Shown here piece after piece: positions 1-8,319 of a stretch of 64,000 nt of DNA (positions within the stretch are counted from its first letter, which is position 1; every line of letters begins with the position of its first letter). A model generated the notes under the pieces. It saw nothing but the letters and a program-made list of their open reading frames with translations. It made no database searches and was not told the DNA's origin. Both the position numbers and the translations under genes were made by a program. The stretch comes from Caldisphaera lagunensis DSM 15908 (GTDB lineage Archaea; Thermoproteota; Thermoprotei_A; Sulfolobales; Acidilobaceae), in assembly GCF_000317795.1 (NCBI RefSeq), contig NC_019791.1:1302001-1366000 (forward strand), written 5' to 3'.

Positions 1-2
1 GG

Positions 3-812
3 AGACTAAGACCACAAGATGTAGGTTTGGAATGGAATGAAACGAACATGCCTTATAACGATGATCCTAAGTTTATTGTAGATAACGCAATAAAAGAGTA
101 TAGAAGAATTATGAGCGGATATAAAGGAAGACCAGGGACTGATATAAAGATGTATGAAGAAGCTATGAATCCAAAGCATGTTGCTATAAGCTTAACGGGT
201 GAAGCAACTTTATATCCAAGGCTTGGAGAATTAATAAAAGAATTTCATAGTAGAGGTATATCAACTTTTCTTGTAACAAGAGGTATAAGACCAGATATAT
301 TGGCTAATTTAGAAGAAGAACCTTCTCAAATATATATAAGTTTAGAAGCATGGGATAAGGATTCCTATAATTTGTTTAATAAACCATTAGTTCCCAGGGG
401 CTGGGAGCTAACTATGGAAACACTAGAAATGCTACCAAGTTTCTCATCAACAACAGTTTATAGAATTACAGTTGTTAAGGGATTTAATGATAGTGAAGAA
501 GCTATTAATGGATTTGCAAAGTTAATTAAATTAGGAATGCCCAATTATGTAGAAGTAAAGGCCTATATGTTTGTTGGAGCAAGTAAGGGAAGACTCACAA
601 GAGATAATATGCCCAACTATGAGGAAGTAAAAGAAGTTGCACAAAAGTTAAGTAAAGCATGTGGATATCCCATTGTTAGCGAGAGTAAGCCAAGTAGAGT
701 TGTATTATTAAGCAATATGGATAAACCAATAAGATATGGAAATGGAATGCCCATGGGATGGAATAGTATAGAAGAAGAAAGTCCTGGAGAATATGAAGAG
801 GACGAACCATAA
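3..812 (+). CDS. taw1: tRNA 4-demethylwyosine synthase TYW1, 5'-truncated by window edge
   Basis: This is the C-terminal part of archaeal TYW1 (Taw1), the radical SAM enzyme that condenses pyruvate-derived carbons with m1G37 of tRNA-Phe to build the wyosine tricycle. The frame is open to the window edge and reads RLRPQDVGLEWNE before the first TTG start candidate at 27, so the gene begins outside the window and the CxxxCxxC cluster motif is not visible. Recognisable family blocks include SLTGEATLYPRLGELI, FLVTRGIRPD and VEVKAYMFVG. The C-terminus is acidic (EEESPGEYEEDEP). Pathway and family assignment rest on recognition of these blocks; about 270 residues are present of roughly 310-340 usual. 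Confidence 0.9.
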   Translation, partial: RLRPQDVGLEWNETNMPYNDDPKFIVDNAIKEYRRIMSGYKGRPGTDIKMYEEAMNPKHVAISLTGEATLYPRLGELIKEFHSRGISTFLVTRGIRPDILANLEEEPSQIYISLEAWDKDSYNLFNKPLVPRGWELTMETLEMLPSFSSTTVYRITVVKGFNDSEEAINGFAKLIKLGMPNYVEVKAYMFVGASKGRLTRDNMPNYEEVKEVAQKLSKACGYPIVSESKPSRVVLLSNMDKPIRYGNGMPMGWNSIEEESPGEYEEDEP

Positions 813-858
813 ATAATGCTCCCGATGATTGAACGGTCTTTGATCGAAAATTTTTGAT

Positions 859-1203
859 GTGATTATCATGGGTGCAAGCTCTGAGGGGGCTGACGCTATT
901 AAAGAAATAAAAAGAATATTAGAAATATTATTAGAAAATTATAATAAATTTTTTAATAATGATGAAAGATTAAATAGCGATGGTATAAGGCTCTATAAGA
1001 GAATATCTTATTATTTATATTTAATAGACCAAAAAGATATCGTTAATTCATATAAAAAATCTTTCAGAAATCCTACGTTAGAAAATATATTAGATTTTGC
1101 AAGACATTTTATAAAAGATGTGGATAATATAATTAAAATTAGTGCATTTAATGAAATTTATTACGATACCGTATTTAAAGATGTCAAGTTAAATGACAAA
1201 TAA
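859..1203 (+). CDS. Small helical hypothetical protein
   Basis: An unrecognised protein of about 114 residues, predicted mostly helical and charged, with no cysteine pairs, signal peptide or membrane segment. A GTG at 859 and an ATG at 868 are both possible starts; GTGAT just before the ATG could act as a ribosome binding site, giving 111 residues. It follows taw1 by 46 bases in the same direction. Its last 43 bases overlap the 3' end of the convergent gene at 1161. No function can be assigned. Confidence 0.55.
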   Translation: MIIMGASSEGADAIKEIKRILEILLENYNKFFNNDERLNSDGIRLYKRISYYLYLIDQKDIVNSYKKSFRNPTLENILDFARHFIKDVDNIIKISAFNEIYYDTVFKDVKLNDK

Positions 1204-1931
1204 TCAGCTGAACTTACACCTATTGTCATTTGGGAAGAAATGGAAACACCATTTATGTAAACTATTGTTGCTGCAAAACTAACTGGGTAGCTTGAGGGTA
1301 TAACAGATGTAGAAGCTGGTGATATAGATATTTCTATACCTGGATATTTCTTATTGAAAACTGGAATATCTGTAAATCCCAAGTTAACAGTTGCATACGA
1401 ATTTGGAGGTTGTGCTTGGCCCAATGATATGGCTTGCCAATCTACCTTGTATAATTGACCAACATAATAAATAGCATATAGAGGACCTATTCCTGGGAAT
1501 GGCATTAAAGATGAAGAACCTGTAAATGGATTAGTAAAGTAATATGAACTAGTATAGAATGTATAATAATAAGTTGAATTTAGAGGTATTGTTGTATTTC
1601 CAACAACTACTCCTAAAAATGTTAGTCCTGTTTGGTTGTATTTATAAACAATTTTTTCTGCAACTGTATTTGTTGTAGCATTATAAAGCAATGCTGTTCC
1701 ATTTTGGTATGTTATGTTATTGAAGAGCTCTACATAAGAATATCCATATATTGGTGAATAGATTTGATATTTCAAATAAGAGATCTTATTCATAATTTGG
1801 TATAAAGATGGTTGAGGATAAATATGTGTTAAAGGCTTTGAATAACTACTATAAGTATAAAGTCCAATTCCAGATGAAATTAATGTTGCTGCAAATAATA
1901 CTATCATTATTGTTGTTGCTCTAGAGACCAT
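1161..1931 (-). CDS. Secreted or membrane-anchored hypothetical protein
   Basis: Unrecognised 256-residue protein. Residues about 7-27 form one hydrophobic segment (IMIVLFAATLISSGIGLY) after a short VSR-containing N-terminus, so it is probably an exported protein or a single-pass anchor. The rest is rich in Tyr, Ser, Thr and Asn with many N-x-S/T sequons (NITY, NATT, NQTG, NTTI, NSTY), typical of crenarchaeal extracytoplasmic proteins that may be N-glycosylated; an AglB gene lies at 20 kb. The start is ATG at 1931. Its end runs into the convergent small gene by 43 bases. Confidence 0.65.
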   Translation of the reverse strand: MVSRATTIMIVLFAATLISSGIGLYTYSSYSKPLTHIYPQPSLYQIMNKISYLKYQIYSPIYGYSYVELFNNITYQNGTALLYNATTNTVAEKIVYKYNQTGLTFLGVVVGNTTIPLNSTYYYTFYTSSYYFTNPFTGSSSLMPFPGIGPLYAIYYVGQLYKVDWQAISLGQAQPPNSYATVNLGFTDIPVFNKKYPGIEISISPASTSVIPSSYPVSFAATIVYINGVSISSQMTIGVSSADYLSFNLTSLNTVS

Positions 1932-2089
1932 ATTTATTCCCCCTTTACCTTATGCAGTATAGGATTATTAAACCTACTTTTTAATCATATAGAAATTTAA
2001 AGGCCTTAAAAAACATTTTAAATCTGAACCATAGATAAAAGTTAAGGTGCAGAGAAGTGACGATCGGCTTAGCAAAAGGAGCAAATTCG

Positions 2090-2317
2090 ATGGGTCATGT
2101 AGGTTGGATAACTGTAAGATGCCGCATATGTGGAAGGTACTTGGATTTATCTGGTCAAAAACCAAACGCAAGGCATGAAGAAGTAGTATATGCATGCCCT
2201 AAGTGCGCAAAAACGCTAAACGTTTATTTCTGCGCAGCTGATGCAAAGAGGCTTAGATATCACTGTCCTTATTGTGGCTCTCAATTAACAGTTGTATCTC
2301 CATTAATTGAAGGATAA
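2090..2317 (+). CDS. Zinc-ribbon protein
   Basis: A 75-residue protein with CRICG, CPKC, a lone FCAAD cysteine and CPYCG, i.e. two or more zinc-binding CxxC knuckles, followed by a short C-terminus. The ATG at 2090 is preferred because AAAAGGAG lies eight bases upstream; an in-frame GTG at 2057 would add 11 residues (the 86-residue reading). Such small zinc ribbons in archaea are often nucleic-acid or ribosome associated, but nothing here fixes a role. The next gene follows within five bases, so they are probably co-transcribed. Confidence 0.65.
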   Translation: MGHVGWITVRCRICGRYLDLSGQKPNARHEEVVYACPKCAKTLNVYFCAADAKRLRYHCPYCGSQLTVVSPLIEG

Positions 2318-2322
2318 CCTCT

Positions 2323-2673
2323 TTGGTGTATGTATTGATAGAAGAATTTCTTTTAGATGGAAACCAAAGGGGTATAAAAGTATTAACTGATAATGAAGCT
2401 TTTTATTCCATAGATTATTATGAAAAAATAGATTTTGAACCTGAATGTATAAAAAAGGTTTCTATAAACAATTTGGAACTTTGCTATTTTAATATAAATG
2501 AAAGGTGTAAAGGATTAATGGTAAAGAGCTCTGATTTTATAGAAATCATTTCTCTTAGGTATTTTATGGATAAAGAGGAATATAATAAAATAAGCGATAA
2601 AGAAATTTATACCAGATGTTTAGAATTAATAAATAATTTTAAACTAAATTATAAAAAAGAGCAAAACCCTTAA
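2323..2673 (+). CDS. Hypothetical protein
   Basis: Unrecognised 116-residue soluble protein, acidic and Tyr/Asn rich, beginning with TTG at 2323 (a GTG at 2326 is equally possible) five bases after the zinc-ribbon gene. It has no signal peptide, membrane segment or metal motif. Its stop codon lies inside the presumed TATA element of the tRNA-Tyr gene that follows. Reading-frame length and operon-like spacing are the only support for it being real. Confidence 0.55.
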   Translation: MVYVLIEEFLLDGNQRGIKVLTDNEAFYSIDYYEKIDFEPECIKKVSINNLELCYFNINERCKGLMVKSSDFIEIISLRYFMDKEEYNKISDKEIYTRCLELINNFKLNYKKEQNP

Positions 2674-2676
2674 ATC
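2661..2676 (+). promoter_or_regulatory. BRE/TATA element of tRNA-Tyr
   Basis: GCAAAACCCTTAAATC ends 29 bases before the mature 5' end of tRNA-Tyr and resembles an archaeal purine-rich BRE followed by a TTAAAT TATA box. It overlaps the stop codon of the preceding CDS. Inferred from spacing and consensus only. Confidence 0.5.
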
Positions 2677-2705
2677 CTTAGTTACTAAATTATATGTGAA
2701 GCCGG

Positions 2706-2815
2706 CCCGCCGTAGCTCAGCGGTAGAGCGCCCGGCTGTAGTGGGACAGGGCTGTATCGGCCTTATCTTAGCCGATACCGGGTGGTCCGGGGTTCAATTC
2801 CCCGCGGCGGGACCA
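2706..2815 (+). tRNA. tRNA-Tyr (GTA) with 35-nt intron
   Basis: All cloverleaf parts can be drawn: acceptor CCCGCCG/CGGCGGG (2706-2712 with 2805-2811), D stem GCTC/GAGC, anticodon stem CCCGG/CCGGG (2731-2735 with 2778-2782), T stem CGGGG/CCCCG with loop TTCAATT, discriminator A and an encoded CCA at 2813-2815. The anticodon GTA is at 2738-2740. An intron at 2742-2776 sits at the canonical 37/38 position and contains a strong hairpin ATCGGC/GCCGAT (2756-2761 with 2771-2776). Splicing would need the endonuclease, one subunit of which is encoded at 63.4 kb. The exact intron ends could shift by a base. Confidence 0.95.
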
Positions 2816-2921
2816 TCCCCTCTAACTGAGGAGCCATTTAATTTTACTTCATCTAATTTTGCTTAATTGAGGAAAATATTTTAGAATTAGAATAAAAATA
2901 TAATGCTTTGGTGAATTAATT

Positions 2922-3761
2922 ATGAATGAAAAGCTATTAAGCGCTAATAGGCCTGAGAGCAAAGATGGCAGACAATACCATATAAATCTTTCTTATGGGG
3001 AAGTATCAAAATATGTTCTATTGCCAGGAGATCCTGATAGGGTAGAAATAATAGCATCATTTATGGATTCATATAAAATAATTTCATCGCGTAGAGAATA
3101 TAAGACAGCAAATGGCAAATATAAGGGAATTGATATTTCTATAACTAGTACTGGAATTGGGGGTCCATCAATTTCAATAGCATTAGAAGAACTTTTGAGA
3201 GCAGGTGCAAATACTTTTATTAGGATTGGCACATCTGGTGCTTTACAACCGTTTATAAATGTTGGAGATCTAATAATTGGAACGTCTTCTTTTAGATTAG
3301 ATGGTGCAAGTAATGATTATGTTGAAAGGGGATATCCTGCAACAGCAAATTATGAAATAGTTAATGCTTTGATACAGGCTGCAGAAAGCTTAAATGTTAG
3401 ATACCATGTAGGGATCATTGCTAGCACAGACACATTTTATGTAGGTCAAGGAAGGCCTGGATTTAATAATTATTTGCCAAAAAATAAGGAAAACATCGTT
3501 GAAGATCTTATGAAATTAAATGTTTTAGCATTTGAAATGGAATCTTCAACCTTATTTACTTTATCTCAAATATTCAAGGCAAGAGCAGGGTGTGTTTGTT
3601 CTGCTGTAGCAAATAGAATTAAGGATGAGTTTGTTGTTAATGCAGGAATAGATGATGCATCTAAAGTTGCTTTAGAGGCAACAAAAATTTTATATGAGTG
3701 GGATGGAATTAAAGAAAAATATAATAAGAAATGGTTTTATCCGGGCCTAATTAAGCTATAA
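2922..3761 (+). CDS. udp: Uridine phosphorylase-type nucleoside phosphorylase
   Basis: A 279-residue member of the PNP/UDP phosphorylase family, which splits nucleosides with phosphate into base and (deoxy)ribose-1-phosphate for salvage. Visible family marks are the phosphate-binding PGDPDRVE (about residues 35-42), ITSTGIGGPS, FIRIGTSGALQP near residue 98 and the ribose-binding EMESSTLF near residue 205. Length is close to that of archaeal uridine phosphorylases. The ATG at 2922 follows a GGTGA ribosome binding site. Uridine specificity is inferred from overall resemblance and could be broader. Confidence 0.88.
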   Translation: MNEKLLSANRPESKDGRQYHINLSYGEVSKYVLLPGDPDRVEIIASFMDSYKIISSRREYKTANGKYKGIDISITSTGIGGPSISIALEELLRAGANTFIRIGTSGALQPFINVGDLIIGTSSFRLDGASNDYVERGYPATANYEIVNALIQAAESLNVRYHVGIIASTDTFYVGQGRPGFNNYLPKNKENIVEDLMKLNVLAFEMESSTLFTLSQIFKARAGCVCSAVANRIKDEFVVNAGIDDASKVALEATKILYEWDGIKEKYNKKWFYPGLIKL

Positions 3762-3782
3762 TTAGAGACAAAGTGAAAAAGT

Positions 3783-4766
3783 ATGGATGATGTAGTTATA
3801 GAGAAAAGCGGAGCAATATTATTAGGAAAAAATTTTACTATAGATGGATATAGTAATAGATCAATAAGGGTTGTTACACATGCGCATGAAGATCATATGA
3901 AGGGGTTAAGGAGAAGTATAAAGGATAGCATTTTTATTGTCGCAACGCCAATAACTCATGAATTCTTAAACATATTAGGTTATCATATACCTAATGAGAA
4001 AATAATAAAATTAGATTATGATAAGACCATAGATATAATGGACGAAAAAATTACACTAAAGAAGTCTAGGCATATAGCTGGTAGCGCCCAAGTAGTTGTT
4101 GAAACAAATAATGCCATAGTTGGATATACAGGGGATTTTAAATTACCTGGAACTGAGCCTTTAAAAGACTTAGATACATTAGTTGTAGATGCTACTTATG
4201 GAAATTTAAAATATCAAAGAGGATGGGCTGATTGGGACGCGCTTGCTGCATTAATGAATTTAATAAATGAATATTCTAATAAAGGGCCTATTTATATATA
4301 TGGATATAATGGAAAACTTCAAGAAATAATGGTGATGTTAAGAGAAAGGGGGGTAAACAATAGGTTTTTGGCTGATGAAAAGACACTAAAAATGGCACAA
4401 ATAGCTTCAAACTATTATGGAATCAACTTAGGAAATGCTTCTATATATAATAAAGAATTGGTTGATGTCGACTCCATAATTTTTATTCATTCAACTAGAT
4501 ATCAAAATTTCAATAAACTGGAAGGAGTTCATGTTTTGCTAACTGGATGGGAACTAAGAGGTGTTGCAGTGAAAGTTGATGAGAATCAATTTAATGTTTC
4601 ATTTAGTGATCATGCAACATTTAAGGAAATAATAGAATATATAAAGGAATCAAACCCAAAAAGAGTTATAATAGATGGGTCTAGAAGTCAAGATCCATGG
4701 TATATTGCAAAATATTTATCTAAAGTATTGAATTTGAAAGTTGATGTACAGCCAATATTTAGTTAA
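3783..4766 (+). CDS. Metallo-beta-lactamase-fold exonuclease-like protein
   Basis: A 327-residue metal-dependent hydrolase of the beta-lactamase fold, resembling the archaeal group of predicted RNA- or DNA-processing exonucleases (COG1236-like). THAHEDHMKG at residues 32-41 is the HxHxDH metal motif, RHIAGSAQVVVE holds the next histidine, GYTGDF supplies the bridging Asp, and FSDHATF near residue 279 is the C-terminal histidine of beta-CASP-type enzymes. The protein is much shorter than FttA at 38.3 kb and lacks KH domains. The ATG at 3783 is preceded by AAGTGA. The substrate cannot be deduced. Confidence 0.8.
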   Translation: MDDVVIEKSGAILLGKNFTIDGYSNRSIRVVTHAHEDHMKGLRRSIKDSIFIVATPITHEFLNILGYHIPNEKIIKLDYDKTIDIMDEKITLKKSRHIAGSAQVVVETNNAIVGYTGDFKLPGTEPLKDLDTLVVDATYGNLKYQRGWADWDALAALMNLINEYSNKGPIYIYGYNGKLQEIMVMLRERGVNNRFLADEKTLKMAQIASNYYGINLGNASIYNKELVDVDSIIFIHSTRYQNFNKLEGVHVLLTGWELRGVAVKVDENQFNVSFSDHATFKEIIEYIKESNPKRVIIDGSRSQDPWYIAKYLSKVLNLKVDVQPIFS

Positions 4767-4808
4767 AAATATAATATTTGCAAAATTTTATAGATGATGG
4801 TGGGCTAA

Positions 4809-5357
4809 GTGGAAAATAATCAACAGATGAAAAAATTAAAACTACTCAAATCATCTATGAATTATTTTGGATCCTATGAAACTATTTTACCTCCAATACT
4901 AATGAGCTCAGGAATCATAATAGGTATAATTGCTAATATCCTTCAATCATATCAATTTATTTCTTTATCATTGATTATGGCCGCTATAACAATTGCTTTT
5001 GCGGGGTCAGCTATGGAGATAACTTATTTGCTTATATTGAAAAGAATGGAAAAGGTATTGTTGAATACAAATCAAAGCCTTGCATTAAGTATAGTAATAA
5101 TAGCAGTTTTAATGATGTTATATTTTATAGTAATTGGAATGCCATTAGTTCATTACTATGAATCTGGTATTTTAAAAAAGTTATATATGTCAACAGAAGA
5201 TAAGAAAAAATGCATTTTTGATAATCCAATATTATCTTTAATAACATTTGGATATGGTTTATCCATTTATCAGGCATGTAGTGGAGTAAATGTTATTAAG
5301 ATAATAAATAATGCAATAAATAACTTATCTATTGCTAATACTTATGTTAATGCTTAA
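4809..5357 (+). CDS. Multi-pass membrane protein, unknown
   Basis: Unrecognised 182-residue protein with hydrophobic stretches around residues 25-45 (ILMSSGIIIGIIANIL), 50-75 (SLSLIMAAITIAFAG) and 93-115 (SIVIIAVLMMLYFIV), and a weaker one near 145-160. Two cysteines occur in its C-terminal third. The GTG start at 4809 follows GGTGGG. Its TAA stop touches, without a spare base, the stop of the convergent FdhE-like gene. No function suggested. Confidence 0.65.
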   Translation: MENNQQMKKLKLLKSSMNYFGSYETILPPILMSSGIIIGIIANILQSYQFISLSLIMAAITIAFAGSAMEITYLLILKRMEKVLLNTNQSLALSIVIIAVLMMLYFIVIGMPLVHYYESGILKKLYMSTEDKKKCIFDNPILSLITFGYGLSIYQACSGVNVIKIINNAINNLSIANTYVNA

Positions 5358-6074
5358 TTAGATATCCTTAGGTAATGCTCCTTTAAATTTTTCTCCTCCC
5401 AATGCTATTAAAGGCAAAACTATTGATGGTGCTTTTATAGATTCATCAAGTATAATTCTCCAACTAGATTTGCATTTTTGACAGAATACTAATCCGATCC
5501 TTCCCTCTTTATCACTAAAGATTCCTAGGCTAAATTCTTCATCATTTCCACAATATGGACATACAATTTTTTTATCGGAAACCTTCCAAGTATAGCCACA
5601 AAAGTGACATACCATTTTATATTCATTATTTGTTTTTATCATTGTTTTGCTTTCAGAACCACATACTGGGCAATAAGGACTTTGGTTTGATATATTTCCA
5701 TTTTTTTCCTCAAATTTTTCCGCATAAAGTCTTGATAATGCTTGTAAAACTATTAGTGAAGTCTTAGCTCCTTTAAAATCCATATTTCCTTCTAATGCTT
5801 CTTTTAATGCATTGTCTGCATCTTTTTTCTCAATCTCTTCCCCCAATGATTTAGAGGTTTCTTTTATCAATTCTTGCAATGTGCCTTGTTGTGATAATGA
5901 TGAGACAAAGCTATTAAGGTCATCATATTGCAAATTGCTAATCATTTTATTTATATCGTTAATTATGTTGAGCTGTATTTCTTCTATTTTTCTTGCTATT
6001 TCAATATCTATCTTAAACCCAGCTAAATGGCCATACCTTCTTATCGAAGAAACAAATTCTTCAATATTATTCAA
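5358..6074 (-). CDS. FdhE-like double zinc-ribbon protein
   Basis: A 238-residue protein: a helical N-terminal half, then CPVCGS, CHFCGY, CPYCGN and CQKCKS, i.e. four CxxC knuckles forming two rubredoxin-like zinc ribbons, as in the FdhE family of formate dehydrogenase accessory proteins. No formate dehydrogenase gene is near. Instead it is the last gene of the fixCXAB run, 14 bases after fixB on the same strand, suggesting a maturation or assembly role for that complex; this is inference. Family assignment is moderate because it rests on the cysteine layout and the overall arrangement. Confidence 0.7.
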   Translation of the reverse strand: MNNIEEFVSSIRRYGHLAGFKIDIEIARKIEEIQLNIINDINKMISNLQYDDLNSFVSSLSQQGTLQELIKETSKSLGEEIEKKDADNALKEALEGNMDFKGAKTSLIVLQALSRLYAEKFEEKNGNISNQSPYCPVCGSESKTMIKTNNEYKMVCHFCGYTWKVSDKKIVCPYCGNDEEFSLGIFSDKEGRIGLVFCQKCKSSWRIILDESIKAPSIVLPLIALGGEKFKGALPKDI

Positions 6075-6088
6075 AAAAATCAGGCTCC

Positions 6089-7147
6089 TTATAATTGTTT
6101 TTTAAGAGATTCAATTTCTTTTATTAGAGCTGGAATTACTTGTTTATAATCTGCAACTATTCCATAGTCTGCTTGAGAGAATATTGGAGCATTTGGATCA
6201 TTATTTATTGCTACAACAACCTCAGCCTCTCTAATGCCGAACATGTGTTGTGCGGCCCCACTTATTCCTACAGCTAAGTATAATATTGGTTTTACTGACT
6301 TCCCTGTTTGGCCTACCTGTTTCTCATGTGGTATCCATCCCATATCAACAGCTTTTCTGCTACCGGCTACTGCTGCATTCATTTTTGATGCCAATTCTTC
6401 TAATAACTTAAATCCTTCAACATTTCCTAAACCTTTTCCTCCACTTACTATAAGATCAGCTTTTTCTATTGGAACTTCATTTATAGGCAATAATTTTCTT
6501 GAGACTAATCTTGCCTTTGGTTTTGGTATATAATCAATCTTTTCTTCTATGATCTCCCCATTTCTATTAGGATCTCTTGGAGGTAATTTGAAAACATTTG
6601 GTCTTGCAGTTCCTATTTGAGGCCTTCTTGTTGGTGTTTTTATATAAGCTAGCAATACAGCTCCAAATGGAGGTCTTATTAATAGTACATCCTTTGTCTT
6701 CTCATCGACATCGAAATCTGTACAGTCTGCAGTTATTCCTGCTCTTAAAGTATTTGCTACATAAGGTCCTAGTTCTCTTCCTTTCATTGTTGCTGAAATA
6801 AAAATAACAGCAGGTTTATATTTTTTGGCTAACTCAGCTATAGTCCTTGCATAGATATGAGGAGAATACATGGAAAGCCTTTCATCGTCTAGTACTATAA
6901 CTTCATCAGCTCCATATTCTATAAACTCTTTTGCATATTTCTTTACATTATAACCAACTAACAATCCAACTATTTTGGTATTTAATTTTGATGCTATTTT
7001 ATTTGCTGGAGTTAGCATTTGTAAACTAGGCTCAGATATTCCATTTTCATCTACTTCTCCTACTACCCATACATTTTTGAAATCATTAACGTTTTGGCAA
7101 TCCCATTCCGGGCATATGTTACAATCTTTTTTAGGTTCAGAACTCAT
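6089..7147 (-). CDS. fixB: Electron transfer flavoprotein alpha subunit (FixB)
   Basis: A 352-residue ETF alpha/FixB protein that binds FAD and partners FixA. The C-terminal FAD domain shows GSRKAVDMGW, QVGQTGKSV, AVGISGAAQH and INNDPNAPIF, all diagnostic. The N-terminal extension CNICPEWDCQNV carries three cysteines not needed for flavin binding. Start ATG overlaps the fixA stop as TAATG. The gene lies in a fixC-fixX-fixA-fixB operon, which in other prokaryotes forms a membrane-associated complex coupling NADH oxidation to reduction of quinone and of a low-potential ferredoxin or flavodoxin. Whether this complex bifurcates cannot be told from sequence alone. Confidence 0.93.
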   Translation of the reverse strand: MSSEPKKDCNICPEWDCQNVNDFKNVWVVGEVDENGISEPSLQMLTPANKIASKLNTKIVGLLVGYNVKKYAKEFIEYGADEVIVLDDERLSMYSPHIYARTIAELAKKYKPAVIFISATMKGRELGPYVANTLRAGITADCTDFDVDEKTKDVLLIRPPFGAVLLAYIKTPTRRPQIGTARPNVFKLPPRDPNRNGEIIEEKIDYIPKPKARLVSRKLLPINEVPIEKADLIVSGGKGLGNVEGFKLLEELASKMNAAVAGSRKAVDMGWIPHEKQVGQTGKSVKPILYLAVGISGAAQHMFGIREAEVVVAINNDPNAPIFSQADYGIVADYKQVIPALIKEIESLKKQL

Positions 7148-7995
7148 TATTTGCCACCCCCCTCTTTTAACGCTTTAATTATAGCCTTAGAAGCTTTTTC
7201 ATCTTCAAGTAGTGTTTTTATTAGCCATTTTGCTGCATCTTCACCATCTTTTGGTTTGTAAACTATCTTTTTCCTTGGAACCTCCGGAACATCAACTGTT
7301 TTAGCTACTATTGTTGGTGAGCCTTTTAATCCTGTGCATCTGGGATCTAGCTTCATTTCATTATTTGTCCATGTTACAATTGGCTTCTCAACCTTATAGC
7401 GTATTTTATTTATAAGTCTAACGGGTCTAGGCTTCAAAGCTTTCATATGTGTCCCAATAACTGCAGGCATTTCTACTTCCCAATCTTCAATGGCATTTTC
7501 TAATACTCTTTCTACCAAAACCTTGTTGTTATCAATCAATTTGACGCTATGGGCATAATAAATATAAGGCCAATCTAGCCAACTCGCTGTTTGTGCACCT
7601 ATATGTGCAGTACTTGAATCTATTGTTTCTTGACCAAATATTGCTAAATCTACTTTACCTATTTCTTTATCAATTTTTTCTATTGCTTTTGCTAATACAT
7701 AGCTCGTTGCTAATGTATCCGCACCCGCATAGACTCTATCTGAGACCAAAATAGCTCTATCTACTCCCATTCCAATTAAATATTCTAATCCTCTAATGGC
7801 TGGAGGAGGAGACATTGTTAATGCTATTACTTCCCCTCCATACGCATCTTTTAATTGAAGTGCCAATTCTACTGCTGGCATGTCATGAGGATTAACTATG
7901 CTAGGTACGCCTTCTCTAATTAATGTACCTGTCTTAGGATCAATCCTAACTGATGTTGTTCCAGGAACCCATTTCATACCGACTACAATTCTCAC
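7147..7995 (-). CDS. fixA: Electron transfer flavoprotein beta subunit (FixA)
   Basis: A 282-residue ETF beta/FixA protein. Family blocks visible are VGMKWVPGTTSVRIDP at the N-terminus, NPHDMPAVELALQLKDAYGG, VDLAIFGQETIDSSTAHIGA and PAVIGTHMKALKPR. In FixABCX complexes this subunit holds the second flavin and is the likely NADH entry side. It starts with ATG 12 bases after fixX ends and shares its stop with the fixB start. The length is slightly above the usual 260. Confidence 0.93.
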   Translation of the reverse strand: MRIVVGMKWVPGTTSVRIDPKTGTLIREGVPSIVNPHDMPAVELALQLKDAYGGEVIALTMSPPPAIRGLEYLIGMGVDRAILVSDRVYAGADTLATSYVLAKAIEKIDKEIGKVDLAIFGQETIDSSTAHIGAQTASWLDWPYIYYAHSVKLIDNNKVLVERVLENAIEDWEVEMPAVIGTHMKALKPRPVRLINKIRYKVEKPIVTWTNNEMKLDPRCTGLKGSPTIVAKTVDVPEVPRKKIVYKPKDGEDAAKWLIKTLLEDEKASKAIIKALKEGGGK

Positions 7996-8007
7996 TTATA
8001 TCACCCC

Positions 8008-8319
8008 TTATGTAAACCTATAGAAAATACCCTTTCCACTTTTTGGATAATTCCAAGTTATTGCTTCCATCGGGCAAATGACTCTGCATGTTCCGCATTC
8101 TACACAACCTTCATAGCTAAATACTATGCCATTATCTGATAATACGTAACACCCTGCTGGGCATAGGTAAACGCAAGGCTTGTCTGGACAGTTTTTGCAT
8201 TTATTATAATCAACAATTATGTGTGGATCTTCATCAACATTCCATATATCGCTTTGTAAAATATCTTCCAATTTCATTGGTTTTTCCTCTTTCTTCTCAG
8301 TTACTTGAGTTGAGCTCAT
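8008..8319 (-). CDS. fixX: Ferredoxin-like protein FixX
   Basis: A 103-residue ferredoxin of FixX type. The sequence CKNCPDKPCVYLCPAGC and CVECGTCRVICP carries the cluster cysteines, and the end ITWNYPKSGKGIFYRF is the typical FixX/ETF-QO closing motif. It probably passes electrons between FixC and the quinone pool. Its ATG overlaps the fixC stop by four bases (ATGA), so translation is probably coupled. Confidence 0.92.
   Translation of the reverse strand: MSSTQVTEKKEEKPMKLEDILQSDIWNVDEDPHIIVDYNKCKNCPDKPCVYLCPAGCYVLSDNGIVFSYEGCVECGTCRVICPMEAITWNYPKSGKGIFYRFT

Noticed and set aside
813-858. GATGATT near 823 as box C of a guide RNA
   Set aside because: There is no CTGA at the proper distance and no enclosing stem.
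5358-6074. True formate dehydrogenase operon
   Set aside because: No formate dehydrogenase subunit is present; only the FdhE-like accessory protein resembles that system.
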